From Ricinus communis (Eukaryota > Streptophyta > Magnoliopsida > Malpighiales > Euphorbiaceae), in NCBI RefSeq assembly GCF_019578655.1, contig NC_063259.1:23609277-23673276 (forward strand): a stretch of 64,000 nt of DNA. The letters run 5' to 3'. Positions within the stretch are counted from its first letter, which is position 1; each line of letters begins with the position of its first letter. Under the pieces are notes generated by a model, which was given only the letters and a program-made list of their open reading frames with translations, was not told the DNA's origin and made no database searches. The translations under genes and the position numbers were made by a program. Below are positions 38,104-54,400 of this stretch, piece after piece.

Positions 38104-39003
38104 CTGCAAAAAGAAAAGAAAAAAAAAACAGTCTTGGATAAAACCGTCCTGTGACAATGACAGTAGCGAGGAAAGGGTGAAAGAGCAGTGAACTAATGGT
38201 TACTTCACGCAGCTGCAGTATTACAACTGATTATAGTTATTATGGCGGTTCATAATGGTGAAAGTAGTGGCAACTGTGCAGACGGCTGAGTGGCTGGAGT
38301 GATCGAGAAATGTAGACAGGTACCAAGCTGACATTGTTCTAAAGCTATAAAAATTTAATGAGTTCAGGCAAGAATAACTCAGACAATAGATTCAGATTGA
38401 ATCAAGAACAAGCATCAGTTATCATAATTAAAGAATGGTCCTGCTGTTCTCTATAATGCCAAAGAAAAACAAATGACTCTGTAGCTGTGAATTAGGGAAC
38501 TATTTTTCAGTTTAATGATTAGTCTTTCTAGGATTTCTTCTCCACTTTTACTTATGGTGGGTGCTTGCCACTTGGTTCATTGGTGATTACTGGTTATCAT
38601 AAAATTTAATTTGGGAATGCTTGAATGTGTACCTCTCTGATAAACTAAAAAATTTGGCAATAATTATTTGTCAAACTGAAAATCATTCTCTAAAGCACTG
38701 TAAGACTTGCCTGGTCTAGAATATTACATTCGACTATTGAAAGAGCGATTGGTGTCAAATCTAAAAATTGTTACGCAGAGCCAACCAGTTTATGTGCATT
38801 AGGCTATAATCACTCGCTCACTACAAAAGAACATAGTAATAGCAAATTTAAACTCGATACAGCTTTTCAAATCATACAATTGTACAAAAAGATTCGCCAT
38901 TAGTACTCAACATACCCCATCAAAACCCAGTACAAACCCAAAAGAAAAACTCCCAATTAGTATTGTCACCGGAGACCTGCAAACGGAGCAAGTATTTCCA
39001 TAA
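38104..39003. other. NUDT1 3' flank and spacer
   Basis: Contains the presumed 3' untranslated region of the minus-strand NUDT1 gene (just below 39004) and, at 38212-38331 on the minus strand, an ATG-led frame of about 39 codons beginning MSAWYLSTF that matches nothing I know. Otherwise no feature. Confidence 0.4.
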
Positions 39004-39603
<600 letters not shown>

Positions 39604-42600
39604 CTAATAAAGTGGAAGAAGGTGAAACGGCGTCTATCTGTTCCGTTTTGCACCCGCTCGGCTTGACCAGTGCTTTAAGGTCTTCCCGCCAAGAATGAAG
39701 GGAAGGGTTACCCTGTTGTTGTTGCAGGTGTAATTCGATGTCCTTGTGCAATTGGAGAAAGCCGCATCACTGAAATGAATGTGAATCACGAATATACCCT
39801 TTCCCGTTTTACATGAGTGGATTTTATTTTTCAAATGAAAGGAGACGGAACTCGGTGGTTCAATTTTAAGAAGATTGGGTTTGAATGGCATCATTCATTT
39901 TATTATATAATAAAATCAAAAATTTTATGTTCATCACATAGAGAAAATAATTAAAATATTACCATATTTAACATGAACATAAAATACCTGAAATTCATTT
40001 TTAATTGTATTGATACTTATAGTTAAAAGGAAAAATAAAAAAGAAATCATCACCCTATTGTGCTTTTGTTTGCACTTTGGACTTGGGGTACAAGAAAAGA
40101 ATTTGGGATATTGTCCAAGTCAATTCCACTATGGTTGGCTGTAAGCCAATCAACAAACTTAAAAAGATTGCTCCCAATGGCCAGTAACATGTTAAAATAA
40201 TGAAATTAAATTATATGGTTAGCATTTTATAATAGTTTAAATTGTAATTTAGGACTCTACTAACTGAGAAATCTAGAGAGAATAGACTAATAAATCAGCC
40301 AATCTAAAGATTACTTACGAATTAGGACATTTAGACAAATGTATGGATCAAAAGACAGCAGCCTGTCCAATTTATTGAAACGGGCCTGCTATTGGTTGAG
40401 ATTCAACTAAATCAACAATGGGTTGCCCATTAACAATAACTTGCAATCAAATGCCAACAAGGCCCCTGTGTTCCTCCTGCTCTTTATGTAGCTATTTTAA
40501 AAAAAAGAATAATTTTTCAATGTTGAACTCTTTTATTAATTTAGATTATTAATAAATTTAATTTAATTTATATTACAATAATATAAATAAATTTCATAAT
40601 TATAAATACTATTTATTAATAGATAAAAAGACAGAAATTTGTGATAAATAAAAGTAATATATAATTTATCACTAAATAATTGTTATATATAAACAACTAA
40701 TTTAAGATATAAATTATTAAATATATTAAATTATATTAGTTGTTATAAATGTGTAAGACGGTATACCCTCATAGAATATTAAAATGACCTATTATTGCAA
40801 TACTGTATTGGTTTCCATTTAAAACTTATTCGTGGAATGTAATCATTTCATCTTTTATTTTATATTGCACGCTTAAAGTGATTTGTGATTAGTGTGCATT
40901 ACTATGATACCATCCCGTGAGCAGTGATAAATTATTAACACTAAAAGTTATCACCATTTAATTTAAATTAAATCTATGTGCTTTCATAATTCAATAATTT
41001 TTTTATTTATATTATTTTTTTCATAGACAAAGTGATTAAGAATTATAATAAAAAAAATCTATCATTAAAAAAAATTAATATATAAATATTTAATTATATT
41101 TATTTAAATCAGTCGTTATTATCATATTATAGGTGTCTAATAATGTAAATTTAGAGTTTAGCAACTCATAAATTTATTACTCAATTATTAAATCACGGTT
41201 AAAGTCATTAATCCGATAAAATAATTTTAACGACCAAATACTAACATTTTGAATTGTTAAATATTAAATCTATATTATTAAACAAAAATAATATGATAAT
41301 AATGATTGATCATATTATAAATAATTAAATTTTTAATAATTAAATATATTTTTTCATCGCAATTTATAACTATATATATTTTTATATTAATAAAATAACA
41401 TATATTTAAAATTGTAAAATAGCTAAAATCATGATATAATTTTTTTTTATTTATTCATAGTAAAAATTAGCTATATTCATAATTAAATATTGTATAATAA
41501 TATTGTTTGTTTCATAATCTTTTTACTGATTATTTAGCAGCCTCTATAATTATTTAATTCTAAATCCATATAAATTATATTTAGGAATGGCTGTATTAAA
41601 ATTGGGAAATTGAAACTTATTTCTATTAATCTGATATTAATATAGATTTATTTCTAGTAACGAATCGTACGTACTAAGTTTCAAAATAAATAATTATTTA
41701 ATTTACACAGTAATAAAGTATTATTAGACCGTGTCAAAAATGTGGTTAATTTAATTAATGGTTATTTCAGCGGCGAAGGCTTTGCATCAGTGTTCTCGTG
41801 CCTGATATTTAAATATTCTAATTTTTTAAGAGATAAACAAAAATGATTTAACTCAAGGAGATAAGATGAGCTAACATAATATATGATTAGGCTCTTATCA
41901 ACTTCAAAATTAAGAATTATGTTTTGCGACAAATTATTTTTGTCGTCACGTAATTAGTGTTGACAGCAAGTCAAGGTTGGTTCTACAATCTACATAGGTG
42001 CACTCAACACGTCATTATAATACTCTGATTTTTCTTTTAAAACAAATACTAAATATTCCTCTCTTATTCATTTTAATGTTTTTCTTTAAGTAGTTTATAA
42101 TAAATTTATATATATTTTTTAAATATTAACCAACAATTTAATAAATTATTATATATATTTCAGGTGAATAGAAATTAAAATAAATTATATAACTCATTTT
42201 TTTTTTTATGATTCACATTTATAGATTGTATTTCTATATAAAGATAAGTATTCGGTTGGTTCGTTAGATTTATTGAATAAATCAAAATAATTTTAAAAAT
42301 AAACTGAATTGAAATTGATTTTTCTAATAAATTAAAATAATTGGATTATATTATATGAATCGAATCGAACTAAATAAATCAAACCGAATCTAGAATCATT
42401 TTAAAAATTAAAGTTTAAATTAAAATAAAAATAAAATTTCATAAACAATTAAATTGATATTTCAGAATAAAATTAACACTATATTATTTTAAATTTAAAA
42501 AAAAAAATGAATCGAACAAATTGATAATCTAATCAAATTGAACAAAAATGAGCTCGTTTAACTTTCGATTCTTTTCAGAATTTTGCTAACTTCTATTTGT

Positions 42601-43825
42601 GCATATAAAGAAAGAAAGCAAAAGCAAATTATTATTTCATTGATAGACAATATTATTGTTTAGTTTATAGAACTATTACTTCGCGACATATAATATCAAA
42701 TGTCAGTGATTGATAGTGCCTGATTCGACCATTGTCGGCCCATTCATCTGTCATTAACTTCCTTCCTTTTTTTTTAGAAGAATCTACATAAATAAAAAGG
42801 ATCATATAATCTAAACACTTCATATTTATTATAAAAACATAATTTAACTAAAGAAAAATAATATATGTTTATATAAATTAAACTAAATTGATACTCACTT
42901 TAATTTGGATATTTTATAAATCATTTATTTTGCTTTAATATTTTAAAATTAAATTAAATTTGATGCAGTTTAATTTTAAGTAAGAAAATTTAGTTCAACT
43001 AACTTATCTTAGTCGAGACTAAAAGAAAAATAAGAAACTTACTCGAACTAATTGAATTCCAATTATTAATAAAAAAATAAATTAATCTAAATAATCTATA
43101 TATAAGATTTGAATTTTTTTCTATGTATGTTTAATTTTTGACACATAAATTTTGTATTATGATAATTTATTTATTTTTAAACATTAAATTTAAGTTTATG
43201 TGTAATTTTATAGGTTTTTATTAATTTATTAATTTATAAATTATATTTTTAATTAAAAAAATTGAATTTTATATTTTATTTTTAAATTTATTTAGCACTT
43301 TTACATTTTATCCTCAACAATGCTATTTATTTTAAAGAGTATATGTAAAGTATTATGTACAAACATAATATAAAGAGCATAATTTTTATAATAAAAAATA
43401 TCTTAAGAAATATTCAAATATAAAGAGTAAAATATTTTGTTTAAATTAAATAAAGTCTTTATATTTTTTTATCTTGCTTTTATTATTATAAATATTTTTT
43501 TTACTAATAGAAAAATAAAATTAATAATTTTCAATTAAATTAAATACATAGAAATTTTTAGTGCCTTTATTAAATATAGAATGTAGAGTAAAATTTAGCT
43601 TTCCATATATGAAAAATTAAATTATCTTTCTAATTTATATTTGCAAAATGAGTAATACATTTAACTGTTCTTTTATAATATATTAATTATTTATTTATGC
43701 GTTATATTCCTTCGCTACAAAGCAAAATTTTAAGTCAAAAGGTCCGCGAACGGTAATACAAAAGACCAAGGATTGATTGATTCAAGGTTCTCGCCTGGCC
43801 TTTATTGGTCTTGTTCTAAAGGTTA

Positions 43826-44095
43826 ATGCCTCCCCGGCTAGGCAAAATCCATATTTTTCCATCTCTATTTTTGCTAAACTTGCTTACTTTCATAAAGTCG
43901 ACCTTAACAGACATCTCTTCTATTTTCGTAGATGAAAGATCCAGTGCATCAATTAAATTAGATGTGGTGCTTCTCCCTCAAAGTGAAGGTCAAAACCAAG
44001 ACATTGGGGATTTTGAATATGACCGTACTTACCTCGTGTGGAGCACTATCGATCTTGGCCTGATGAGAAAAGGGTTGAACTCATGTTTGCCTTAA
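43826..44095 (+). other. Unidentified 89-codon open frame in a less AT-rich island
   Basis: An ATG-led frame whose second half has coding-like composition (VVLLPQSEGQNQDIG, then DFEYDRTYLVWSTIDLG). It is surrounded on both sides by very AT-rich DNA. I recognise no family, and there is no clear splice partner or promoter. It could be a gene fragment moved into the spacer, or chance. Confidence 0.2.
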
Positions 44096-47000
44096 CCTAA
44101 TCTACTTGGATCTCTGATTCAATTCCATTAAGGCATTTACTCCCTTCATGTAAAGGAAGAGTTCAACAGAAGTCATCTCTCTCACACTAGCTGTTCTTTC
44201 TTCCTAAATTTTCTTTTTGGCTTCTTTGGTACCATTATTATTATATATGATTATAAAGTTAAATTTATAAATCAAGTTTAATAAAATTTAAATATTTAAA
44301 ATTTATTCATTATATTTTAAAAATAATCGCAAATTAAATATTTTTAACTTTTCTTGTTAATTTTTTCTAATATTTTAAGATTTTATTAGTGTATTAATAT
44401 AAAAATTATTTTAATATTATTTATTAATTAATATTAATATTATGAGTGTAATTGATATTACTATTTTTTAGAATTACAAATTATTATATAATAAAAATTA
44501 ATTTATTAATAAATATAATATTTAAGATATTATTTTCTATAATTAAAATGATTATCTAATTAAAAAACGAATTTATTAGTTGACATAATATTAAAATAAA
44601 ATTAATATGCTATTTTAGAATAATTATTATTTAAAATTAATTTATTATTAATATATTATTTTTTAAAATTAAAATTAATATTTAATTAAAAATTTAACTT
44701 ATTAATTAAGAATATAATTTATTAATTAATAAATTAATAAGAAAATTATATAATTATAAAATGGTTAGATTCTATAAATTAATATAATATTATTAAAATA
44801 TATAAAAAAATATATTGAAAATGCTCTAAACTAAGAAAAAGCCTGCTTTTTCCACCCCTAGACTGCGATCCCAGACGGGGTCATACTTGTTGCGTGGTTA
44901 GAAGGTATTTACGGGCTTTTGGCGCTTCTATTAATTTTGTGGGTGCGACCAAATTCACTTATACACTCTCTTTCCTCGAATACAGAATGAGAGAAGGAAG
45001 ACATGCCTGAATTACATGTTTGGGTGAGAGCAAATTCTTGCCTATGACCCTGCTACTCAGGATAATTACAAATACACTTTTATTTAAGGGCTCGACACTT
45101 CCGTTCTTGTATTTTTTAAATAATATATTTTATCTTCATTGATGTATTAATTGAAAAAATATGAAATAATCAGAATAGATAAATTAAATATTGGCACAAC
45201 ATACACTATCTTACATTTTGATATATTATATATATCTATTTTATGTAACGAATTAACCTCTAATATTTTTATTGTAAAATATATATAATCCTCGATAAAA
45301 ATGATATATTAATTCCATTATCTAGTTTTATATGTATACTTTGACACAGTAAATGACTAATGAGAAGTTTAGTTTGTGGAATAGCATATAAATGTAAGAA
45401 ATAAAAAATACTATTTTTCTAAAAAATAAAAATGAAAATACATATTAGAGCAAACTCTAAAGTATATTTGATTTGTGATCATCCCTCGCTTATACACTCT
45501 TTTATGAATGAGGAAATAGAGGATCCCAATTTGGTATTTTCCCACCTGAAGTATGCATTTATTCTTAAAATAATATATGATTGCATGTATTATTTAGATA
45601 GATCCTTAAGTATCAACAGAGTTAAATAATATGTTATAAAAAAATCACTATTTGATATTGATAATGCATTCTAATTGTCTTCAATCGAATTAATAAATTT
45701 GGGGTAACTTACAAGAGAGAATGAGGAGGAGATTGAGGTATTGGTTGCATTTGGCACTACAATTTGAAATAGTGCGTGAGGGGTGGAGCAAACAGTCAAA
45801 AGCTCTTTCATTTTCAAGTTTGCTGTCAAACCTCAGCCCAAACAAATACAAAAGGGAGACAGACAGGCTAACTAAAGTGTTACACGAGTGGAGACCACAC
45901 TTATAAAAATGGCTCTACATGCAACCTAAAAGACCAAAATCTAAAGCCAGTTCTGTACCATCAACCATCTGAGCTTGAAATTTCCAATACGATTTTTAAT
46001 AAGTTTAGAACGATATGAATTTCCCAAAAGTTAGTGGTACCCATTACAGGATAAAGCCTTTGTATTTGTATATTTTGTGGGTCTACAGGCATATATTTGC
46101 TCTTTGATGATGTCCCTCCAAAATTATTACCACGTACAATGTTGTTCCCAATATATTTTAGCTACAATACGGATTGCAATAGGACATGATTCTCTATTTT
46201 ATGGTGGAGATCTACTCAAATAGAGGGGCGAGTTTTCATTTTTGTTCCTTGCTAGATCTTTTACGTGCAGTTTAATAATTTTTTAAAATCTAATTTATTA
46301 ATATAATCATAACAAAGACGCAGATATTTATGAGAAATTAAAAAATGATTATTTTTATTATGTTATTATATAATGCTTGTTTTTATTTAAATAAAATAAT
46401 ATATCAATATTTATTTACGTAACTTAATATAATAGAAATTTTTAAAAATTACCATGACAAATATGTTAAAATGTAGAAAGAAAAAAAAAAAAAATTTTGT
46501 GGATGGAAATTCCATGGAGTCTCCCAGTAAATTTTGTGCGGCTATAATGAGAAACGGGTCCTCCTTCTTGGCTTGCCCTGCTATTATGAGACCCTAAGGA
46601 GATCCTTACAGGTTCGGGGAAAGGCCCTGTTGTCATCCCTGGCAACAGAAAGAAGAGGGACAGGGAGAGGGAGATGGAAACATCTTCCTCACTCTGCTTT
46701 TGGATCTCCAGGATTGAGACATTGAGATCTTTGCTAGATTGCCCTTATACAACAAGAGAAGTCATGGGACCATCACCCTCTGTGTCTATGCGGTCTCACT
46801 CATTACTTCTCCAATAAATTTTGCAATATACAAAAAATAAATTGTTGCAAGTTATAATTCTAAAGTTTGCCTTTTCTGTCACTTTATGCGACTGAACATC
46901 AAATGCTGCACTAGTTGGAATTAGTTAGTCACAATCTTATGCATGTAGCTTTATTATTTATTTCATCACTTATTATGAAATTTGTTTCTGCTAATAATGA

Positions 47001-48396
47001 AATGTATTATAGATTAAAAAATTCAAATTATACCAAATTTATGTTTTTAAAGTCTGCCATAATTTATTGTTTTCTTGTAAATAAAATATCTGATTCATTT
47101 ATTTAGTATGCAATCATTCTTTTATCTTTTTAATAAATATGGAGTGAATAAATATAGAGAAGAGTATCCGTGTCGGTCTCTGCTTGCACATGACATGGCT
47201 GTAATGCTTTGCATCCCGACTGACCAATGTTTCAAAATGACGAAAAGCACCACTCCACACACCCAAAACCGTGACGCCCATCACAAGAAAGGCAATGGGA
47301 ATCACACACATCATATTACCATTGCCCCCTCGAAACTCAATTTCACGGAATCTAACCAGTCTACCAAACTCCTTTTAATCCTACCTATTAAATGCTTTTA
47401 TTTTACAAAAATATAGTGGTTTTATATTTCAATGAACTTTATATAGTTGCATACCAACTGCAAATTGACTTTTTTTTTTTTAATATTTATGGAGGTTCAC
47501 TTAATTGCATAGTATATAATAAGAGTAGCCACTCCTCTACCCCCGTTATAAAATATATAATATAAAAAAATAAAAATTTAAATTTAACACATCTACTTCT
47601 TTATTGCTACTTGATTTAAATTATATATGTAAAATCATGCTTTTACAGTGACTTACATAAATTAATATTAAACCTAAGATGATTAAATTTTAAAAGTGGC
47701 TCTGCTCGAGAATTCTTATGAAGGGAGAGTTGGTGACTCACTTGAATTAATAAATCCCAGCTGAGCGAATCTTCATAAACATGAAATAATAACCAAATAT
47801 AGATTTAATAAGACAGTGAGACATATTTTAATTGAAATAAGATTTTCTTTATTTAAAAAATAAGAAAAACTTGAAAAGGGAAATACATTATAAGGAAAGA
47901 TTACCAAGAATAATTCAAATTAATTACTATATATAATACAATTTATTAGGTAATGAAACAGTATTTTGAATTTGAAAAAAGAGCAGATTCCTTTCTTTTC
48001 CAACTTCCTTTAAAAGCAAAACAAATGCAAAAGGAATCAAATTTGCGCATCCAAAAGAATCTTCAAGAATGATTCCATTTCTAAAATTTTCCACTGTGCC
48101 AAACAGAAATCAAAAGAAAACATTAGAAGGCAAATGCTCTTCACAAACAAGCAAATGCAAAATACCATGTTTGTCTCACTGAAATACACGTGTCATAACA
48201 TGCATGGCCGTGCTATTCCGTAAAAAAATACTGGACCCTACAATTAACAGAAGTTTTCGTACACAGAATACAAATAAGGACTCTCTGCTCCATTTTCATT
48301 GCTACACTTCGAGCAAACAAAAACAGAAAAAAAAAATTACTTTTTTTTTTTTTTTTTGGTTTTGTTTTGATATTCAAGTTTCTGTAATTTGAGTGT

Positions 48397-48423
48397 ATGC
48401 AGTGCGTGTTTGTGGGGGTGTGA
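48397..48423 (+). promoter_or_regulatory. Possible 8-codon upstream ORF before PPC4
   Basis: ATG at 48397 opens a frame of eight codons (MQCVFVGV) and stops at 48423, 23 bases before the PPC4 start. It matters only if transcription begins upstream of it, which the sequence cannot show. Confidence 0.3.
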
Positions 48424-48445
48424 TAGTAGAAATCAGAAAAAAAAA

Positions 48446-51400
48446 ATGACGGACACAACAGATGATATAGCAGAGGAAATCTCATTTCAGAGTTTTGATG
48501 ATGATTGTAAGCTTCTTGGCAATTTGTTAAACGATGTTTTGCAGAGAGAAGTTGGTTCTAAATTCATGGAGAAGCTTGAACGCAATCGCATCCTAGCTCA
48601 GGTTTTGAATTTTTTTTTTTTTTTAAATTTTTTCTTAATTTTTTTTTTCTGTTGCATGGTGTTGTTTGCTTGCTGAGAGAACGGAAGAAATGCTATGAAC
48701 TGATGTATGATATTTTTGTTGGTATGTTTTTTTTTTTTTGGGGCTATTCTCTCTTTGGATACTGAGAAAACAGAAGAAATCTAGCTTTCCCTTTTTTTTT
48801 TTAATGCTCTTTTTATTTGCTTTTAACAATGATATTTTTTTATGCTGTACATCAGATTTCAGATCATGAATACTGTCTATTTGTTTTTAAAACACGAAAA
48901 ACCATAATAGCTGCTAATGGTAAACCTAACAGTTTATATGATGTGAAATCAGTCATTTACGAGTAAATCACTACTCATTTTATTCTCTTATTAAAGAAGA
49001 AATTATAGTATTGATATTGAATAAAAATTGGCATGGGGTTTTGTTTGATTATAGAGTGCTTGTAATATGAGATTGGCGGGGATAGAAGATACCGCTGAAT
49101 TGCTGGAGAAGCAGCTGGCATTGGAGATATCAAGGATGACATTAGAGGAAGCATTGACACTTGCTCGTGCCTTTAGTCATTACCTTAATTTGATGGGCAT
49201 TGCTGAGACCCATCACAGGTAAAAGTTGCTCTTTGCTGTAGTTATATGCTTAATCAGTTCACTGATGTGTGTTGATACTTTGTTATTGTGCTCAAATTAT
49301 TACAAGTAAGAAAATTATGATGAATGAAAGGCTTTACTTTGAAAAGAATAAATTGCATTACTGGCAGGTTGTTCTTTTAGGTATTTTAGGACTAGGGAGG
49401 AAAGAGAAAAGGGAAAGGAGAAGAAATTGTAATTAAGACTTACATTCTTGAGTTTTATTATTGTTTTACTTTCTATTGATTTACGGTGATTTGGTTGATG
49501 ATGATACCGCATAGCCTTCTATTTTTACATTTTCTTATCTCATATTTTTTCATATTTATAAAAGCGTACAGTTTTGAATGCGTTAAATTCTTTTTAGATT
49601 AATTATTGACAAATATTGCATTTTGCAGGGTTCGTAAGGCACGGAGTATGACACATCTATCAAAATCTTGTGATGACATATTTAATCAGCTGCTGCAGAG
49701 TGGCATATCTGCAGAGGAGCTTTATGACACAGTTTGCAAGCAGGTTCATTCATTCTTGAATGTCTTCTTTGATATTGTTTTTGCATTTTTTCCCCCTCAA
49801 TGTCACAGTCTTGCGGGATACTTATTTTGACAACTAAGACAACAAATCGAAACAGTACATTATGTTCAGGTTTCTGAAAAATACAAGAAACTCAATTCAG
49901 CTAAACTAAAATGTAATGGTTTCATTTTAACTATTAAAGGGCATTCCAAAGATTGAGTCCGTAAGATTATAATTGGTTTACTCAAATTTTCTCATCAGTT
50001 TGCAAGCCTAGCACATGTTTGTTATGGAATCATTAACTATTTTATGAATTTTGTATTTACTAGTCAAACTATTGCTGTTGCAGGAGGTTGAAATTGTGCT
50101 CACTGCACATCCTACTCAAATTAATCGTCGTACCTTGCAATATAAGCACATCAGAATTGCTGTAAGCATTTTTTAGGATTGATGTCAATCAGTGTAATCT
50201 CAATGCTGATTTTGTATGATGTATCTGAATATGAACTTGGTCTTTCTTGCAGCATCTTTTAGATTATAATGACCGGCCTGATCTTACTCATGAAGATCGA
50301 GAAATGCTGATTGAAGATCTGGTATGGTACCCATCCTTAAAATAAATCCCTCTCTTGCAAAAGGATTTATAGAGGGTGTGGGTGATGATCAAGTGAAAGT
50401 CGTGCTTTTCTGGTCTTTTTGTGGTTTACATTTTACTCTTGCTTTTGCAGGTGAGAGAAATTACTTCAATATGGCAGACAGATGAGCTTAGGCGCCACAA
50501 GCCTACACCAGTAGATGAAGCTAGGGCTGGTGGGAATTATACTCTTCAATATGATTCAAATTGCATGCTTTCATCCTTTGCAAAAACCCTGCTCTCTCTG
50601 TCTCTGTGACAGGACTGATGATTTTATTGTGTAATCCTCTCAGGCTTGAACATTGTGGAGCAGTCCCTGTGGAAAGCTCTTCCCCATTATTTACGTCGTG
50701 TCAGTACTGCCCTAAAGAAGGTTTGTGACCATTTTATGTTTTACTGTATCATTTGAATTTAAAGAGTTTGCTGGTTTTCTGGCTCTGACATGGTTCTCAC
50801 TACTGCTTTGCTTCTCTGTTTTATTCACTTCTTTTCCTCCAATAGCATACAGGAAAGCCACTTCCTTTGACTTGCACGCCAATAAGGTTTGGGTCTTGGA
50901 TGGGGGGTGATAGAGATGGTAATCCGAATGTAACAGCAAAGGTGAGACATCTAAAATTCTTCTGTGTGGCTTGTTAGTCAATAACAAATCTTCCACTGCT
51001 AAAGTTATGAAGAACTTTGATGTTGGGATATGCCTTGTTCTAAAGATTATGCATTTGTCTTTTGTAAACTTATTTTACTTTCACATCCCACTGATTCTTT
51101 AAGGTACATAATATTAACAAGCATCCTCCTTTTATTATTTCAGGTCACAAGAGATGTTTCTCTTTTATCTAGGTGGATGGCTGTTGACCTTTACATTCGA
51201 GAAGTTGATAGCCTGAGATTTGAACTATCCATGGTTCAATGCAGTGATAGATTGTTGAAAGTGGCAAATGACATTTTAATAGAAGGTTTGGCATTAGCAT
51301 GTCTTAAAGTTTTTGTAAGATCAAATGGATTCTTTTGTAGTTTGTGCTTGTTTACATTGCCCATAAAAAGATATCAAACAAGCTGGGCAGTAAGACAATT

Positions 51401-54400
51401 TTCGTGTAAAATTATTGTTAGGTGGCTGGTCTTCAGTAAAACCCCAGTACGCATGTTAATTTGTGTGCTCTCAGGAGCAGTAATCCTTAAGTATTTGATT
51501 CTATAATTGGATAATGTAATGTGAGAGTGTTGGTCAATGAAGATATGTCGTGAAATACAAGTAATAGATCTAAATATTGAGAAGTTTTAATTATATGCCA
51601 GACAACTGTTATTTCATTGCTAGTATATATATGGATCTTACACCTTAATAACATTTTTCTTGTGGTTATGAGTGCTAGGAACTGTAGCGTGTTATGAAAT
51701 TCCTGCTCTAAGTTTGTTTATGTTGGTGTTGCTCTTTATGCGTAACAATTAGTGAATAAAGAACTCATGTGTGCTTCTGTGATGTCATTAGGAAATTTTC
51801 ATTTATTCTCGACCTTCTTCTCTAGCTAAATATTTGACATGAGAAGTTGTAGAATTTATGCATTTCCTGGTTTTCTTTTGTTCTGACGAGCTTTGAAAAC
51901 TATATGATCTGCAAAGAACCTGGTTCAGTGGTTACCTTATGTTCTTTTTCTTCTCGAATAGTTGGTTTATTGATGTTTTCTTTGGTTTCAGTATCTATTC
52001 CGATAATTCAGTCTATGTGGGACATCATCCTTTAACAGGTTGAGGGATGCATGTGTAAATGGTCATCCTTGATAATAGTCTCTTTGCAACTCAATAACTA
52101 AAGCAAGAAATAATAACTGATAGATGAACCATATAGTTATCCTGTGAAGCAATTATTTGCAGATTTTGATAATTTATGTTGTGTTCCTTTTGGAAAGCTT
52201 TTATATTTATGTGCCTTTCCTCTAGATAACCAAGGTACAAATCTGATGAATGTTAATCTCAGAGTCTTCCATGTAAATAATTTATGGGTGATATCTCTTG
52301 ATATTTATGAAGCTCATATAGTAGCTATGTTCTTCACATTAGATCTGAATGTTGGTCAACATTCTGTACAGAAACTTCATCTGAAGATCACCATGAGAGT
52401 TGGAATCAACCTGCAAGCAGAAGTCAAACAAAGTTTCCTAGAAAATCTCTTCCTACACAACTTCCACCTAGAGCTGATCTTCCTGCTTGCACTGGTAAAA
52501 GAAATTTCTTTATAAAGTTTCCCGTTTAAAGTGTCTAATTTATTTGTACAAAGTATCTGATTTATCTATATAATTGTGGTTAGACTTCAGTATTACCACT
52601 GAGTTTTGTTTTTCTAAGGTAATCCAGAAATTTGACCAAGAGAATGTAAAATTTATTTGACCAGTTACATAATATGTCAAGTTCTCTATAGGGTTCCATC
52701 CTACTGCCACGACCTTTAGGTCTCAAGTTTGAACTCCAGTCAGAGCCAATTACCTGCTATTTCCTGCGTCGAATGATTTTAATCATTTGTTTTGTCTAAA
52801 CAATGTGTTGCAGTGGCTAATCAGCTTTTTGCATTTTTTATGATTCCTTATTGACCTTTTATTATTTTTGTAGAATGTAATGATGGTGAATCTCAGTATC
52901 CCAAACTAGAACTTCCAGGAACTGATTACATGCCCTTTAATCGCCAGGTGAATCAAACATTTGCAGTTTGAAAATCGTTTTCTATAGCTAGAGTTCATTG
53001 AAAAAGTTTACTACAGTTAGAGTTCATTGAAATAGTTTAATATTTTCTTGTCCATCCTTTTGTTTTTATTATAGGAAGCTCTAGGTTCTTCATATTCAGA
53101 ATCTTCATCCCAGGATATCAATCATGGTTTACCTAAAACAACTGGAAATGGAAGTGTTGCTAATTCTAGTGGATCTCCGCGGGCATCTTTCAGCTCTGCT
53201 CAACTGGTTGCACAGAGGAAACTATTTGCAGAATCCAAGATAGGAAGATCTAGCTTCCAGAAGCTTCTAGAACCAAGTCTGCCTCAACGTCCTGGAATTG
53301 CTCCTTATAGAATTGTTCTTGGAAATGTAAAAGATAAGGTATTCCTCCTTTCCGCTCCTTCAAAGTTGTCAAATGTTAAATTTGAAGCATATATATTTGT
53401 TAGTAAATGGTGAATGAGGTAGCAGAAACACTTGACTAATGCAACAAAGATGGCCACTTCGAGAACGGGTCTCATATTCCTAATCAGTATCAATCTTTTC
53501 CAAATTCTCAGTTTGATCAGTATAATTGCCATGCCTGATATATTTGGCTTTTTGAGCTTAGTGGACTAATTTTTGGCCAAGATCAGGAATGTTCACTGAG
53601 AAGCCAATGGTTGCGAGTAAAAGTTTAATAATCTAATACAGTTGAAAGCTTAAAAGTTTTGATCAATCAATACAGTTGAAGTATGGGAAGCCTTTAAATC
53701 TGTGAAGTGGGAAATGATTAAAGGAAGAATAGAAACAACTACTATAATTAAGTTATTATTCATCATAGCTTCTGATGAAGGGAACGTATAATTTTTTAAT
53801 CAGTATACTAATTGGTTTCATTTTTATTTTTCATCACCCATAATCCTCTTCGATTTGCCAATTTGTTTGACATGAGATGTGGTTTATATCATGTTCATTG
53901 ATTCCATTTTTACTATTCATGATAAAATTGTGATTTTCTGTATGTGATGTGTGATATCAGCTTATGAGGACAAGAAGACGTCTGGAACTTCTTCTAGAGG
54001 ATCTTCCTTGTGAATATGATCAATGGGATTACTATGAGACAACAGATCAATTATTGGATCCACTGCTTCTGTGCTACGAGTCTCTTGTAATATCTTATGA
54101 CTCTTTTTTTTTTAACAACTCTTTTCTCCAAATAATAGTAAGAAAAGGAAAATGCTTGTGATTTTAGTTGCAATTGATATTCACTAATAAACTTCTGCAG
54201 CAATCATGTGGAGCTGGGGTTCTAGCTGATGGTCGGCTAGCTGACCTGATAAGAAGAGTTGCTACATTTGGGATGGTGTTAATGAAGCTAGACTTGCGCC
54301 AGGTGCTATCTTGTTTGGGGTTATTCCCTATAGTTATGTACCTTAGTAAAGTTCTTTTGTACTGAATTTTTCTGATGTAACAGGAATCTGGTAGACATGC